A stretch of 64,000 nucleotides of DNA from Flavobacterium sp. MC2016-06 (GCF_009711165.2 NZ_WMID02000013.1:62001-126000); one strand, 5' to 3'; shown: positions 18,098-26,973, counted from the stretch's first letter. Notes: a model not told the origin generated them from the letters alone. Translations and numbers: made by a program.

Positions 18098-18566
18098 TTG
18101 AATTGATTTTACTTTTTAATGCCGTGATTAAATCTTCCAATGTTTTAAAAGCTGGAATTTCTTTTCGTTTACAGACAATGTCAATGTTTCCTTTTCGCCA
18201 AAAACCTTCTTCACAGCAAACCAATATTTTTTTAGAATCGGCAAATAATCCAAGTTCTAACATTGAAATTGGTGATTTAGAATTTTTATCTAAAAACATG
18301 ATTATAAAATCCGATTTTTCTAGAGCGTCCAATTCCCAATTTACCTGACCATTAAACTGTTCGTTTTCTATGGTTTGTGTCCAGCTGGAATCCCAGTCTT
18401 TTCGTCTTGGATTTAGGATTATTATTTCTTTTGCTGTCTTAAAATCTTGAAAATCATCAATGACTTTTTGCTGCCAGTCTATCGAATTCCCCATATCAAT
18501 TGTTCCTGCCAGAAATATTTTTATTCCCTGCGTTTCAATTGCATTTGTTGGGTAAATTACTTTCAT
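18087..18566 (-). CDS. Nucleoside 2-deoxyribosyltransferase-like protein
   Basis: A 159-residue Rossmann-like protein. IKIFLAGTIDMG (about 15-26) is the glycine-rich first strand. Also visible are QVNWELDALEKSDFIIMFLD and ISMLELGLFADSKKILVCC, with the glutamate that serves as nucleophile in this superfamily (SMLELG). Relatives break or exchange N-glycosidic bonds of nucleotides. Next to NADAR it may act on a nucleoside or nucleotide by-product of NAD+ turnover. The exact substrate is unknown. Confidence 0.82.
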   Translation of the reverse strand: MKVIYPTNAIETQGIKIFLAGTIDMGNSIDWQQKVIDDFQDFKTAKEIIILNPRRKDWDSSWTQTIENEQFNGQVNWELDALEKSDFIIMFLDKNSKSPISMLELGLFADSKKILVCCEEGFWRKGNIDIVCKRKEIPAFKTLEDLITALKSKINSNEI

Positions 18567-18620
18567 ATCAATTAATTTAAATTCACATCTTCTACTTACT
18601 CATCCAAATTGATTCCGTAT

Positions 18621-19442
18621 TTATTCTCTAAATGCGTCTTCAAAATACTTAAAATTTGATTTCTTTTCAGAATTGTCAAATACTGCAAAAACTATTTTTT
18701 TAAAAGCACCTGCATATTTTTCTGCAATAATTTCTTTAAATAACTGTGCTACATCTTTGGGTTCATTTCTAAAAACGCCGCATCCCCAAGCTCCCAAAAT
18801 TATGGTATTGCTTTTTTGCTTTAAGGCAATTGCCAATACTTTATCCATTCTTTCTTTTAAACTCTTTTCTATTGCAGTAATTTCTTCTTTCCTATTATGC
18901 TGCATCATCGCGCCTTTGTTTGGTGCTGTTGCTGTAATTACATCTGCATCTAATGGTTTTTCAAAATAATTTCCACTATCATCATTCCAAAACAAAACAT
19001 TTGGGCTGTAAATCATGTAATCTGAATATAAAAACGAAGATTGATTTTTATTAAAATTATACATCGCTTTTTCTTTGATCTGCGTTTCATAAAGGCTTGA
19101 AGATCTTGCTAAACTTTCTTCCTGAGCCGAAGCACCTCCTAAAAATCCACCTCCTGGATTTTTCGCAGAAGCGAAATTCAGTACGCAGATTTTGCCCTTT
19201 TTCTCTTCAGTAATTGCTTCAATTGTAGAACAATTTTTAGTAACAATTTCTGTTTCAAACTTATTTTCAATTGGAGTTTTCAAGATTGCATCCCAATCTT
19301 TTGGTGCAATTGTAAACGTATTTTCTATGGATTCTTTGAGTTCTTTTTCTACAGAAATCTTTTTTCCTTTGTATTCATAAAAACCATTCTTTATGATTTC
19401 TAAGGTTTTATTTGCTATTTCTACTCTGTAATTTTTATTCAT
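18621..19442 (-). CDS. Bacterial poly(ADP-ribose) glycohydrolase-like protein (TIGR02452 family)
   Basis: The PARG signature GGG-x(6-8)-QEE is present as GGGFLGGASAQEE at residues 97-109, with the catalytic glutamate pair, inside the macrodomain-like core (CVLNFASAKNPGGG). The C-terminal strand IILGAWGCGVFRN is the matching macrodomain phosphate loop. The 273 residues are the length of the microbial PARG type, which cleaves ribose-ribose bonds of poly(ADP-ribose) or releases terminal ADP-ribose. Its ATG overlaps the Prs-like stop by 4 bp (ATGA), so the two are coupled. Confidence 0.92.
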   Translation of the reverse strand: MNKNYRVEIANKTLEIIKNGFYEYKGKKISVEKELKESIENTFTIAPKDWDAILKTPIENKFETEIVTKNCSTIEAITEEKKGKICVLNFASAKNPGGGFLGGASAQEESLARSSSLYETQIKEKAMYNFNKNQSSFLYSDYMIYSPNVLFWNDDSGNYFEKPLDADVITATAPNKGAMMQHNRKEEITAIEKSLKERMDKVLAIALKQKSNTIILGAWGCGVFRNEPKDVAQLFKEIIAEKYAGAFKKIVFAVFDNSEKKSNFKYFEDAFRE

Positions 19443-20266
19443 AATTCTAATTTTACAACCTCAACTCTTTCATCATCAAAATTTTTGAAAGAATTGGTTG
19501 TATATATTTTTTCGAAGCAGTCTAAAACTTCAAAACCTTTATTAAAAATTCCGTGGCTTACAGCTAAGTATAATTTTCCGGCATTTTTGTTTTTTAATTC
19601 TTCGGCAAGACCTACAAATGTTCCGCCGCCGTCGCAGATATCATCAACAATTAAACAGTCGGTTCCTTGTAAATCGTCGTTGTAAACTTTAAAACCAGAC
19701 AATTTTCCAGTTTTTACATCACGGCTTTTGCTGCATTCTACCACCTCAACTCCACCAAGGAATTCAGAAACTTTGTAAATTTTCTTTAAAGCCCCGCCGT
19801 CTGGAGAAATCAATTTTACATCGTTACCAATATTTTTTATAACCGTTTGAATAAAAGTATGATTCGGAATCACTTCGCAATTGTTAACCAATGCTGGTGT
19901 AACTTCAGAATGGGCATCAAAAACAAAAACTTTCTCTAAGTTCATTCCGTTTATAATATCCGCATATACTTTTACAGACAATGGCTCGCCTTTAATCATT
20001 ACTCGGTCTTGACGTGCTGCCGGGAAATAAGGAATAAAAAGGCTGATGATTTTTACATCCATTCTTCGCAAAGCATCAACAGTTAAACACAATAATCCTA
20101 AATCATTAAATGAATTTAAACGATGTGTAATTGTGACTGCTTGATTAACATCAAAATCAGGATTAATTTTAATATGTGGTTCACCGCCAGAAAAAGTAAA
20201 ATTTTTAAATTCGATTTCTTTTTGACTAGTAATAGGTCTGAAATTTGGGTCTAAATTAAGTATCAT
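19439..20266 (-). CDS. Short Prs-like pyrophosphokinase (candidate ADP-ribose pyrophosphate synthetase)
   Basis: The protein has the ribose-phosphate pyrophosphokinase core: FSGGEPHIKINPDF, PYFPAARQDR (ATP-binding flexible loop), EPLSVKVYADII, FDAHSE (catalytic-histidine region) and the PRPP loop LIVDDICDGGGTF. It has 275 residues against about 315 for housekeeping Prs, and lacks most of the N-terminal strand-helix unit. It differs from the consensus at the His loop (DAHSEV rather than DLHA) and the PRPP loop. Short Prs-like proteins paired with a NAMPT-like protein form phage NARP1, where the enzyme (Adps) adds pyrophosphate to ADP-ribose. First gene of the operon. Confidence 0.88.
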   Translation of the reverse strand: MILNLDPNFRPITSQKEIEFKNFTFSGGEPHIKINPDFDVNQAVTITHRLNSFNDLGLLCLTVDALRRMDVKIISLFIPYFPAARQDRVMIKGEPLSVKVYADIINGMNLEKVFVFDAHSEVTPALVNNCEVIPNHTFIQTVIKNIGNDVKLISPDGGALKKIYKVSEFLGGVEVVECSKSRDVKTGKLSGFKVYNDDLQGTDCLIVDDICDGGGTFVGLAEELKNKNAGKLYLAVSHGIFNKGFEVLDCFEKIYTTNSFKNFDDERVEVVKLEL

Positions 20267-20278
20267 AGTTTTTTAGTT

Positions 20279-20295
20279 TGCGTTAATTATACGCA
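20279..20295. promoter_or_regulatory. Operator B: palindrome at the NAD-operon transcription start
   Basis: TGCGTTA-ATT-ATACGCA, 17 bp, extendable to TTTGCGTTA...ATACGCAAA. It overlaps the last 2 bp of the -7 box, which is exactly the geometry of the site at the Nudix regulator gene, and would block transcription if bound. Confidence 0.75.
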
Positions 20296-20323
20296 AATAT
20301 ACATTTAATAATTCATCGTGCAA
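20294..20323 (-). promoter_or_regulatory. Promoter of the eight-gene NAD+/ADP-ribose operon
   Basis: On the minus strand, TTG (20323-20321) is followed by a 19-bp spacer and TATATTTG (20301-20294), a full match to the flavobacterial TTG-N(17-23)-TAnnTTTG promoter. The Prs-like ATG lies 27 bp downstream of the -7 box. Confidence 0.82.
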
Positions 20324-20330
20324 ATTATTT

Positions 20331-20347
20331 TGTGTAAAAATTACGCA
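20331..20347. promoter_or_regulatory. Operator A: palindrome upstream of the NAD-operon promoter
   Basis: TGTGTAA-AAA-TTACGCA, 17 bp with one arm mismatch, extendable to TTTGTGTAA...TTACGCAAA. It lies just upstream of the -33 element. Its centre is 52 bp, about five helical turns, from operator B, a spacing that permits cooperative binding on one face of the DNA. Confidence 0.75.
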
Positions 20348-20358
20348 AAGTTGTTTTT

Positions 20359-23300
20359 TTATTGTTTAAAATATTCTTTGGCAAGCTTCTGGGCGATCAA
20401 TTTTCTCTTTTCTTTTAGAGCATCATTCTCACTATCAAAAGCTTTTACCATTCGTTGTCCTTTTGTACCAACTCTTCCGTACTGAACAATTATGGTGTTA
20501 TTTTCTTGACAGATTTCCCAGAACTTATTACTTCCGTTTGAAGTGTTAATGTATTTTTCAAAATTAGAATTGTCTTCAGATTCTTGATTTGTACTGTTAT
20601 TTGTGTTTGCCGGTTCTTCGATAACTACACTTTCAAATTCAACATCATCAAAGAAAAGCTCATTTTGCAGTGCTGCGCCAATCATTTTCAAAACTCTTGG
20701 TTTGTTTTCAATCCAATCTTTCGAATAAATCTGGCAGACTGTCCAGCCGTTGCTTTTCAGGATTTCTGGTCTTAAAAGATATTGTTCCAAAATATCATTA
20801 TTGGCATAATGCACATCATCATCAATCATAATTCCTAGAATGAATTCTTCGTCGTCGGCGGCTTTCTTGATTCCTAAATGACATTTAAATTTACTCTGCC
20901 CAATATTTTTAGTCACAAAATAGCCCATTTTAGCAATTTCAGCCTGAATTTGATCGGCGATTAAACTAGATGTTCCAACGCTGTTTTTATTATTGATCGA
21001 ATTCAAAACATTATTTGCAGCTTCCAAATCGCCTAAACTAACCAATTCTGCATATTGAAGGTATTTTCTAAAATAATTAGCTCCTTCGTTATATTCGTTT
21101 TTAATGTCAAAATATTTAATAGAGCTCACGACACACATGCTTTTCTTGGCTCTCGAAAAAATTACATTCAAACGTTTTTCTCCGCCGCGTTTATTAATTG
21201 GGCCAAAGTTCATCAGCATTTTCCCGTTCGGATTATAACCAAAACAAGTACTCATAATAATAATATCACGTTCGTCACCTTGAACATTTTCTAGATTTTT
21301 TACAAAAAGCCCGACAAATTGATTGTTTTCTATGCGTTTGTATTCTTCTTCAAGTAAGTTTTCAAAAGCTTTATCTTCAATACAAAGATTTTCAATTGCG
21401 GTTTCAATTTCGTTTTGCTGTTCCATTGAGAAAGCAACAATTCCAATACTTTGTTCTTTATTTTGAATTAAAAGCTCGCGAACCATATTGGCAATATACC
21501 GCGCTTCCAAAACATTAGAACGGGCATTATAAACGCCATTTTTAATATAATGATACGAGATAGGTTTTGCCATTAAATGATTCAGATTGGCTTTTGCTTC
21601 TGTAACTTTCTCTACAATTATAGGTTCGGCAGTTTTGCTGTGGTCTTTTAAATCTGGAATCGTAAGCAGTTTACTATCGTAAAAAGAAGCGTTTGAGAAA
21701 CCAATCAAAGCTTCATGTTTACTTCTATAATGCCAGCCGAGCATAATCGACGGAAATTTACGTGCGCCTTGTGTAAGGAAACTATCAGCATCTAACGAAA
21801 AATAATCGTTGTCTTCTTCTGTTGCGTCTGTCCACAAATCGTCTTGATTTCCAGAAGAACTTCCGAAGAAATTACTTGGAGGCATCTGCATTTCATCGCC
21901 CACAATAATGGTTTGTTTGGCTCTGTATATCGGTACTAAACCTTCTTCTAGTGTAATCTGGCTGGCTTCATCAAAAATTACAACATCAAAATAATTTTCA
22001 TCAACGGGCAAAGCATCCGAAACGCTTAACGGACTCATTAACCAAACTGGTTTTATCTCACGGATAATTGGGCCAGAATCTGAAGACGCTAATTCGCGGA
22101 TTGACTTAAATCGAATGCTTTTACTGAACTCATTTTCTAAAATCTTTCTTCCTTCGGTAATTGATTTTTTTAATTCTTTTTGTTCCGCAGTCATTCCTGA
22201 AACTGACATTTCTGACGTTAGAATCAATTCTTTAAGATTACTGACTTGTTTTGCAATGATATATTTTCCGTTTAATTCTAATAAATCGGCATACATTCTT
22301 TTTACTTTTTCAATAGAAGAATGCAGCAAATCCATATTGAATCTTCTATGCGAATAATTTATGGCATAATATTTTTCTAATGATCTTTCGGCCAAAGTGA
22401 TTTTCAAATGATCCAACGGCACTTTTTTTGTCTTTAATAATTGAAGAATGGACGGATTTAATCCTTTAATTTCTTCAAAAAAGGAAGCGTACAAATCGAA
22501 AAAAGGTTTCTTGTTATTGATTTGTGTAATGGCATTTTCAATTTGTGAAAGATTTAAATTTTCATAATTTTCAATGCTGACAGATAACGAACCGCCAACT
22601 TTTAGAAACAAATCTCTAATTGCAGTGACTTCTTTTCTTTCTGATTCGTTTAGAAGTGAAGCAAAGTTTAAGATTGTTTCATCTAATTCTTTTTTAAGTG
22701 TTTCAGAATTACTCTTTAAAACAAATAAATCGCCAAGACCGTATTTTATTTCGAAGTCATTTTTTAAATCATTGTATTGATCTTCAATCTGAAATTGAGC
22801 GCAATAATTTTCTAAAACGTCTGACAGGTTTGGTTTTACAGTATGTTTGGAAATATCATAAACGGATAAAATTTCATTTTTTGCCTTTTTATAATCTGAA
22901 CTTAAGAAATTAAAAAAGGTTTTTTCGTTATCACTAATAAGCTTCAAAGCTAGTTTAGCATCTGTTTCGGATATTTTTTGGGTCCAATACGGATATTGTT
23001 TATGCAGTTTTTCAATCTCGCTTTTTAATTTTGATAAGGACTGAATGTCTTTATCAAGCGAATTAGAAAGTATGCTATTGGAACGCAGTAAGTCGGGAAC
23101 ATTTTTCTCGAAATAAGGAAATGTTGTAATCGCTTGTCGCAAAAACTTCTGAATCGTAAAAAAGGTATTTACTTCGATTGGAAGCGAAATAAAATCTAAT
23201 CTTTCTGAAATATTTTCTAATATATCTTGATTGTTTTCTAACTCTCTTTTAAATTCGGATACGTTTGGATATTTACTAAACGCGTCTACTTTTAGAAAGC

Positions 23301-25758
23301 GAAACGGATGCACGGAGAAAAACTCAGATTGATTGGTTTCTTTATTTATGGCTTCTAATTTTGCAAACGATTCGTGGTATTTATTCCAGTCCTGCAAACC
23401 TGCATAATCGTCAAGCGTATTTAAATTGTCTAATAAGGCTTTGTGCGAATTGGACACTAAAACATCAAAAAGTGATTTTATAGTAAGGTTTGTTCCGGCA
23501 TCGATTTTGGCATTCATGAAATCATGAAATTCAGCTACTTTATTAATTTCAATGTCAATTTTTTGAACCAGTTTATCTCGGCTTTTTGCTATTGATTCAA
23601 AATTGTTTTTGGCTGCAGTAAAATCGTAAAAAGTCTTTTTTAAGTCAAAAATAAACTCTTTTTTATCGGCTTGCGAATCGTGAATTAAACAGCATAAATC
23701 GTCTAATCCTTGATTTTTTAAACGATAAAAAACAACGTCTAAAGCGGCACGTTTTTCGCAGACAAACAATACTTTTTTTCCGTTTGCCACATAATTGGCA
23801 ATTAGATTGGCAATCGTCTGGGATTTTCCTGTTCCCGGCGGTCCTTGTATAATGTAACTTTCTCCGGTTTCAGAATATTTTACGGCATTGTTTTGTGTTG
23901 GGTCGCTCGCCACAACATTAAAGGTTTTGGTAAAACTATTGCTTGATTCTAATTCGTTTTTAAAATCTTTTTGTGCCAATGCATTAAATAAGTTTTGAAA
24001 AACATTGCTCTCTACATCATTCTCAATTACTTGATTGTAATCGCGAACGAGTGACATTTTTTTATAATTAAAATTGCCTAAGATTAAATTACAAGTGTCA
24101 AATTCCCAGCGAAACGGATTTGTATCTCCTTCATCAAGCTGATAAAATTCTCTTTCGATGGTTTTATTTTCATTAAAAAACTGCGTGTTTCTTTTAATGT
24201 CGCTGTTAATTAAATATTCTAAAGATGAAGCCTGCGTGTACACGTAATTTCTAAACAATTCTAAACCGTAAGGCTGAAAGTTTTCTTGTTTATACGAATA
24301 ATTTAAACTTCGCTGATCTTGAATCGCCAGTCTTTTTTTGGAACGTTTATTAAACTGCGTCAAGATTTGTTTTGCCTGCGAATAGATGAGTTTTATTTTG
24401 GGTTTATTGAGGTAATCTAAAACAATTCCCGAATTACTTTTTTCAACCTGTTGTCGCAGCAATTCATAAAAGTCTTCGATTTTAGTTTCAGAAAGCTGAA
24501 TTCTTTCTGGTAATCTTATGTCGTATAATTCCTTGAGCATATTGGCCAAAACAGGATTTATTTCGACTTCAGAATCTAGAAATTCTAATGAATATTGGTC
24601 TTTTACTCCTTTTTTCTTATTTAAAGATACGGATGCTAAAAGCAATGGTGATACTATTTTCTCTGAACTATTTTCTTTGGTATTGAACCAATTTAAGTTG
24701 CATAAAACCAACTTTAATTGGCTGAAACCATATTCGTTAATATCTTTATTTGATTCTAAACGAATTTTATCTAAAGTGGGAACGATATAAGAGTTGTCTC
24801 CTATTTCTAAATATTTATTGAGAGAAATAGTACTGTTATTACTGATCTTTTTGGAGATTTCTTCATTCCAGTAAAAAAGAGAATTCGGATCTATATTTTC
24901 ATAATTCAAAGCTTGCGGTACAGAAGAAACTGTAAGATTTAAGAATTTTAAATTGGGCTGAAAATACAAAAGTCTGTTGCGTTTGCTATTATCAAATAAT
25001 CGGTTTCGAAGTTTCTCGTGAATAAACTGATTTTTATTTTGAACTTTAGCATCGATCAGATTTGATAAATCGTATTCATTTTCGGGATCGTAGTCTCTGT
25101 AATTTTTAAGTTTCTCGACTATTTCATTTAAATCTTTCCATCGTTTTTCGCGGTTCAATTCTGTCATTCCAAGAATAATATTCGCAATCGCAGGATTAAT
25201 TTTGCTGTTTAAGAAGTACATTTTCTTTCGGTATTCTACAAACTTCTTGACCTCTTCAATATCTGTAAAATCAAATTTCAAAGCAATACTTGCCAGAATC
25301 ATTCCCAAAATAAAAATATCCGTTACCGGATCATGATGTTCAAATTCGAGTTCAAAACACCCGTAATCCTTTACATAGATTGCTTTTTTATTTTCTTCTT
25401 CACTTTCAGAAACAGTTTTATCGCCGTATTCTCTACTGATTTCTTCTCCAATTTCAGTTTTAGTATACTGTTCTCCCGAAATTTCAAATGCTTTGCTTTT
25501 ATTTTTAAATAAAGCCTCAATCGGTCGCAGATTTTGTTTTATTTCGAATGCATCATCAGTAATATGAAAATGTCCGTTTTCGATATAAATCGTCGAAATA
25601 TCTTCTAATGATGCTACTTTACCTTGATTATGAATAATGGAAACTGTTTTTAACAGCGGTAAAATTATGGCCGTAATGTCATCGTTTGTAAAGCTTCCTT
25701 TTTGAAAATTTTCGGTAATAAATTGATAAAATGCCGATTCCTTAATGGGTGTAATCAT
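20359..25758 (-). CDS. Giant pseudokinase-SF1 helicase-nuclease-like-WGR protein (DUF4011 type)
   Basis: A 1799-residue protein. Residues 1-230 resemble a Ser/Thr kinase, but the catalytic HxDLKPxN region reads HNQGKVASLEDIS and DFG reads DDA, so a pseudokinase is likely. About 240-260 holds the DUF4011 entry motif (LRNRLFDNSKRNRLLYF). Walker A is IIQGPPGTGKSQTIANL (about 637-644) and Walker B is VVIFDEASQ (about 1260), followed by VGDEMQMPPS and an SF1 C-terminal domain. About 1590-1690 is a restriction-endonuclease-like MTES_1575-type domain. About 1730-1797 is a WGR domain (KFWEICQENNTIIVQYGRVG), the DNA-binding module best known from PARPs. Such helicases are frequent in defence islands. 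It starts 1 bp after the peptidase gene. Confidence 0.9.
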   Translation of the reverse strand: MITPIKESAFYQFITENFQKGSFTNDDITAIILPLLKTVSIIHNQGKVASLEDISTIYIENGHFHITDDAFEIKQNLRPIEALFKNKSKAFEISGEQYTKTEIGEEISREYGDKTVSESEEENKKAIYVKDYGCFELEFEHHDPVTDIFILGMILASIALKFDFTDIEEVKKFVEYRKKMYFLNSKINPAIANIILGMTELNREKRWKDLNEIVEKLKNYRDYDPENEYDLSNLIDAKVQNKNQFIHEKLRNRLFDNSKRNRLLYFQPNLKFLNLTVSSVPQALNYENIDPNSLFYWNEEISKKISNNSTISLNKYLEIGDNSYIVPTLDKIRLESNKDINEYGFSQLKLVLCNLNWFNTKENSSEKIVSPLLLASVSLNKKKGVKDQYSLEFLDSEVEINPVLANMLKELYDIRLPERIQLSETKIEDFYELLRQQVEKSNSGIVLDYLNKPKIKLIYSQAKQILTQFNKRSKKRLAIQDQRSLNYSYKQENFQPYGLELFRNYVYTQASSLEYLINSDIKRNTQFFNENKTIEREFYQLDEGDTNPFRWEFDTCNLILGNFNYKKMSLVRDYNQVIENDVESNVFQNLFNALAQKDFKNELESSNSFTKTFNVVASDPTQNNAVKYSETGESYIIQGPPGTGKSQTIANLIANYVANGKKVLFVCEKRAALDVVFYRLKNQGLDDLCCLIHDSQADKKEFIFDLKKTFYDFTAAKNNFESIAKSRDKLVQKIDIEINKVAEFHDFMNAKIDAGTNLTIKSLFDVLVSNSHKALLDNLNTLDDYAGLQDWNKYHESFAKLEAINKETNQSEFFSVHPFRFLKVDAFSKYPNVSEFKRELENNQDILENISERLDFISLPIEVNTFFTIQKFLRQAITTFPYFEKNVPDLLRSNSILSNSLDKDIQSLSKLKSEIEKLHKQYPYWTQKISETDAKLALKLISDNEKTFFNFLSSDYKKAKNEILSVYDISKHTVKPNLSDVLENYCAQFQIEDQYNDLKNDFEIKYGLGDLFVLKSNSETLKKELDETILNFASLLNESERKEVTAIRDLFLKVGGSLSVSIENYENLNLSQIENAITQINNKKPFFDLYASFFEEIKGLNPSILQLLKTKKVPLDHLKITLAERSLEKYYAINYSHRRFNMDLLHSSIEKVKRMYADLLELNGKYIIAKQVSNLKELILTSEMSVSGMTAEQKELKKSITEGRKILENEFSKSIRFKSIRELASSDSGPIIREIKPVWLMSPLSVSDALPVDENYFDVVIFDEASQITLEEGLVPIYRAKQTIIVGDEMQMPPSNFFGSSSGNQDDLWTDATEEDNDYFSLDADSFLTQGARKFPSIMLGWHYRSKHEALIGFSNASFYDSKLLTIPDLKDHSKTAEPIIVEKVTEAKANLNHLMAKPISYHYIKNGVYNARSNVLEARYIANMVRELLIQNKEQSIGIVAFSMEQQNEIETAIENLCIEDKAFENLLEEEYKRIENNQFVGLFVKNLENVQGDERDIIIMSTCFGYNPNGKMLMNFGPINKRGGEKRLNVIFSRAKKSMCVVSSIKYFDIKNEYNEGANYFRKYLQYAELVSLGDLEAANNVLNSINNKNSVGTSSLIADQIQAEIAKMGYFVTKNIGQSKFKCHLGIKKAADDEEFILGIMIDDDVHYANNDILEQYLLRPEILKSNGWTVCQIYSKDWIENKPRVLKMIGAALQNELFFDDVEFESVVIEEPANTNNSTNQESEDNSNFEKYINTSNGSNKFWEICQENNTIIVQYGRVGTKGQRMVKAFDSENDALKEKRKLIAQKLAKEYFKQ

Positions 25759-25759
25759 C

Positions 25760-26962
25760 TTAATAAGTATTTTCTAGATCGGATTGTAGAATAGTATTTA
25801 AAGTCGTCGTGCAGTTTTGGGCAAATTCTTTATAGTTCTTTTCGGTAAGATTCAATTCTTTCTTCAAGATCGTTTTCATCTCTTCTTCAAGACTTAATTG
25901 TTCCGAAATATCCAAAATATGCCCGATAAAAGCTTCTTTTAAATCAGGATCGCATAAAGCAAAATCGAGTAATACATAACTGTAATACTCTTTTAGGTTT
26001 TTCTTGCTGTTTTCAATTTTTAATTTGAAAGCATCGTCAATAAAACCATCTATTTTTTTATCTGCATTAGCAAAATATTGTTTGTAAAGAGCCCTGCAAT
26101 ATTCAGATTGCGTCCATTTTGGTTTCAGCGTAATGGAGATTAAATCTTTTGTAATGTCAAAAACCAGTTTTTTAGTAAACAAGTTCAATTGGTGCAGATC
26201 AATTTTTCCTGAAACGATTTTTTCTATTCTGCTATGGAAATTAGCATTGTCATTTTGAAAAATTTCTAAAGATTTAGCACGAATAAAATTTTCGGGATGC
26301 GTTTCTCCATCAGAACCTTTATCAATCCTTTCTAAAATTTCGTTGGCTTGTTTTAAATAACTTTCTGCCGAAACTTTTTCTAATCCCGTATTCAATTTAA
26401 CTAAAGTTTCGATTGTCGTTTCTAAACTTCCACTGACTTTTAAAGCGCCAAGATCACAAAACAATTCGGTGTAAAGCTGGTACAATCGAGCTGTTTCGTA
26501 ATAAAACAATTCACTGTTAGGATCACTTGCAATTGTATTGATGATTCTGTTTGTGATTTCAAAATCACCTCTTTCTAAATTAAACAGTAAAATATGAGAC
26601 AATTCATGTCCAAATAAAACAAGTAATTCGTTGTCGTTTAACAATTTTAAAATCGTGCCCGACAAAATAATATGTGCTTCGTTTTCAAAAAAAACAACGC
26701 CAGCATTATTTCCGTCCATAGACTGCGATTGATAAATGGTAATCGGAATAATAATTCCTAATTTATCTTTTGCGGCATTTAAAATTTCGTAGACTTTCGA
26801 TTCCGTTTCAGGATCAATCCGATAGGAGTTTTTTAATAAATCGGTCTTGTAGGCTTCTTGCTGTTCAATTTTTACTTTTTCTTCAGAAAACCAAGACCAG
26901 GTTTTATCTTGTTTCTTAAAATAATCTCTTAAATCAGAGTGAAATGGGAATGGTTTAATCAT
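25760..26962 (-). CDS. Cytosolic M48-like zinc metallopeptidase
   Basis: A 400-residue protein with no signal peptide or membrane helix. LFGHELSHILL is the HExxH zinc motif (about residues 116-120), and YTELFCDLGAL downstream supplies the likely third ligand (glutamate) in the M48/SprT-like pattern. The C-terminal half is helical and charged, with no recognised domain. The gene is sandwiched between the Nudix regulator (11-bp gap) and the helicase (1-bp gap), so one mRNA is expected. A role in processing the helicase or a target protein is possible but unproven. Confidence 0.8.
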   Translation of the reverse strand: MIKPFPFHSDLRDYFKKQDKTWSWFSEEKVKIEQQEAYKTDLLKNSYRIDPETESKVYEILNAAKDKLGIIIPITIYQSQSMDGNNAGVVFFENEAHIILSGTILKLLNDNELLVLFGHELSHILLFNLERGDFEITNRIINTIASDPNSELFYYETARLYQLYTELFCDLGALKVSGSLETTIETLVKLNTGLEKVSAESYLKQANEILERIDKGSDGETHPENFIRAKSLEIFQNDNANFHSRIEKIVSGKIDLHQLNLFTKKLVFDITKDLISITLKPKWTQSEYCRALYKQYFANADKKIDGFIDDAFKLKIENSKKNLKEYYSYVLLDFALCDPDLKEAFIGHILDISEQLSLEEEMKTILKKELNLTEKNYKEFAQNCTTTLNTILQSDLENTY

Positions 26963-26973
26963 TGGGGACTAGT

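Noticed and set aside
19439..20266. Calling this gene the housekeeping prs
   Set aside because: It is about 40 residues short, has altered catalytic and PRPP loops, and sits inside an ADP-ribose operon; the housekeeping gene is expected elsewhere.
20359..25758. Calling the large WGR protein a PARP
   Set aside because: It has Walker A/B and SF1 helicase motifs and no ADP-ribosyltransferase catalytic domain; WGR alone is not enough.
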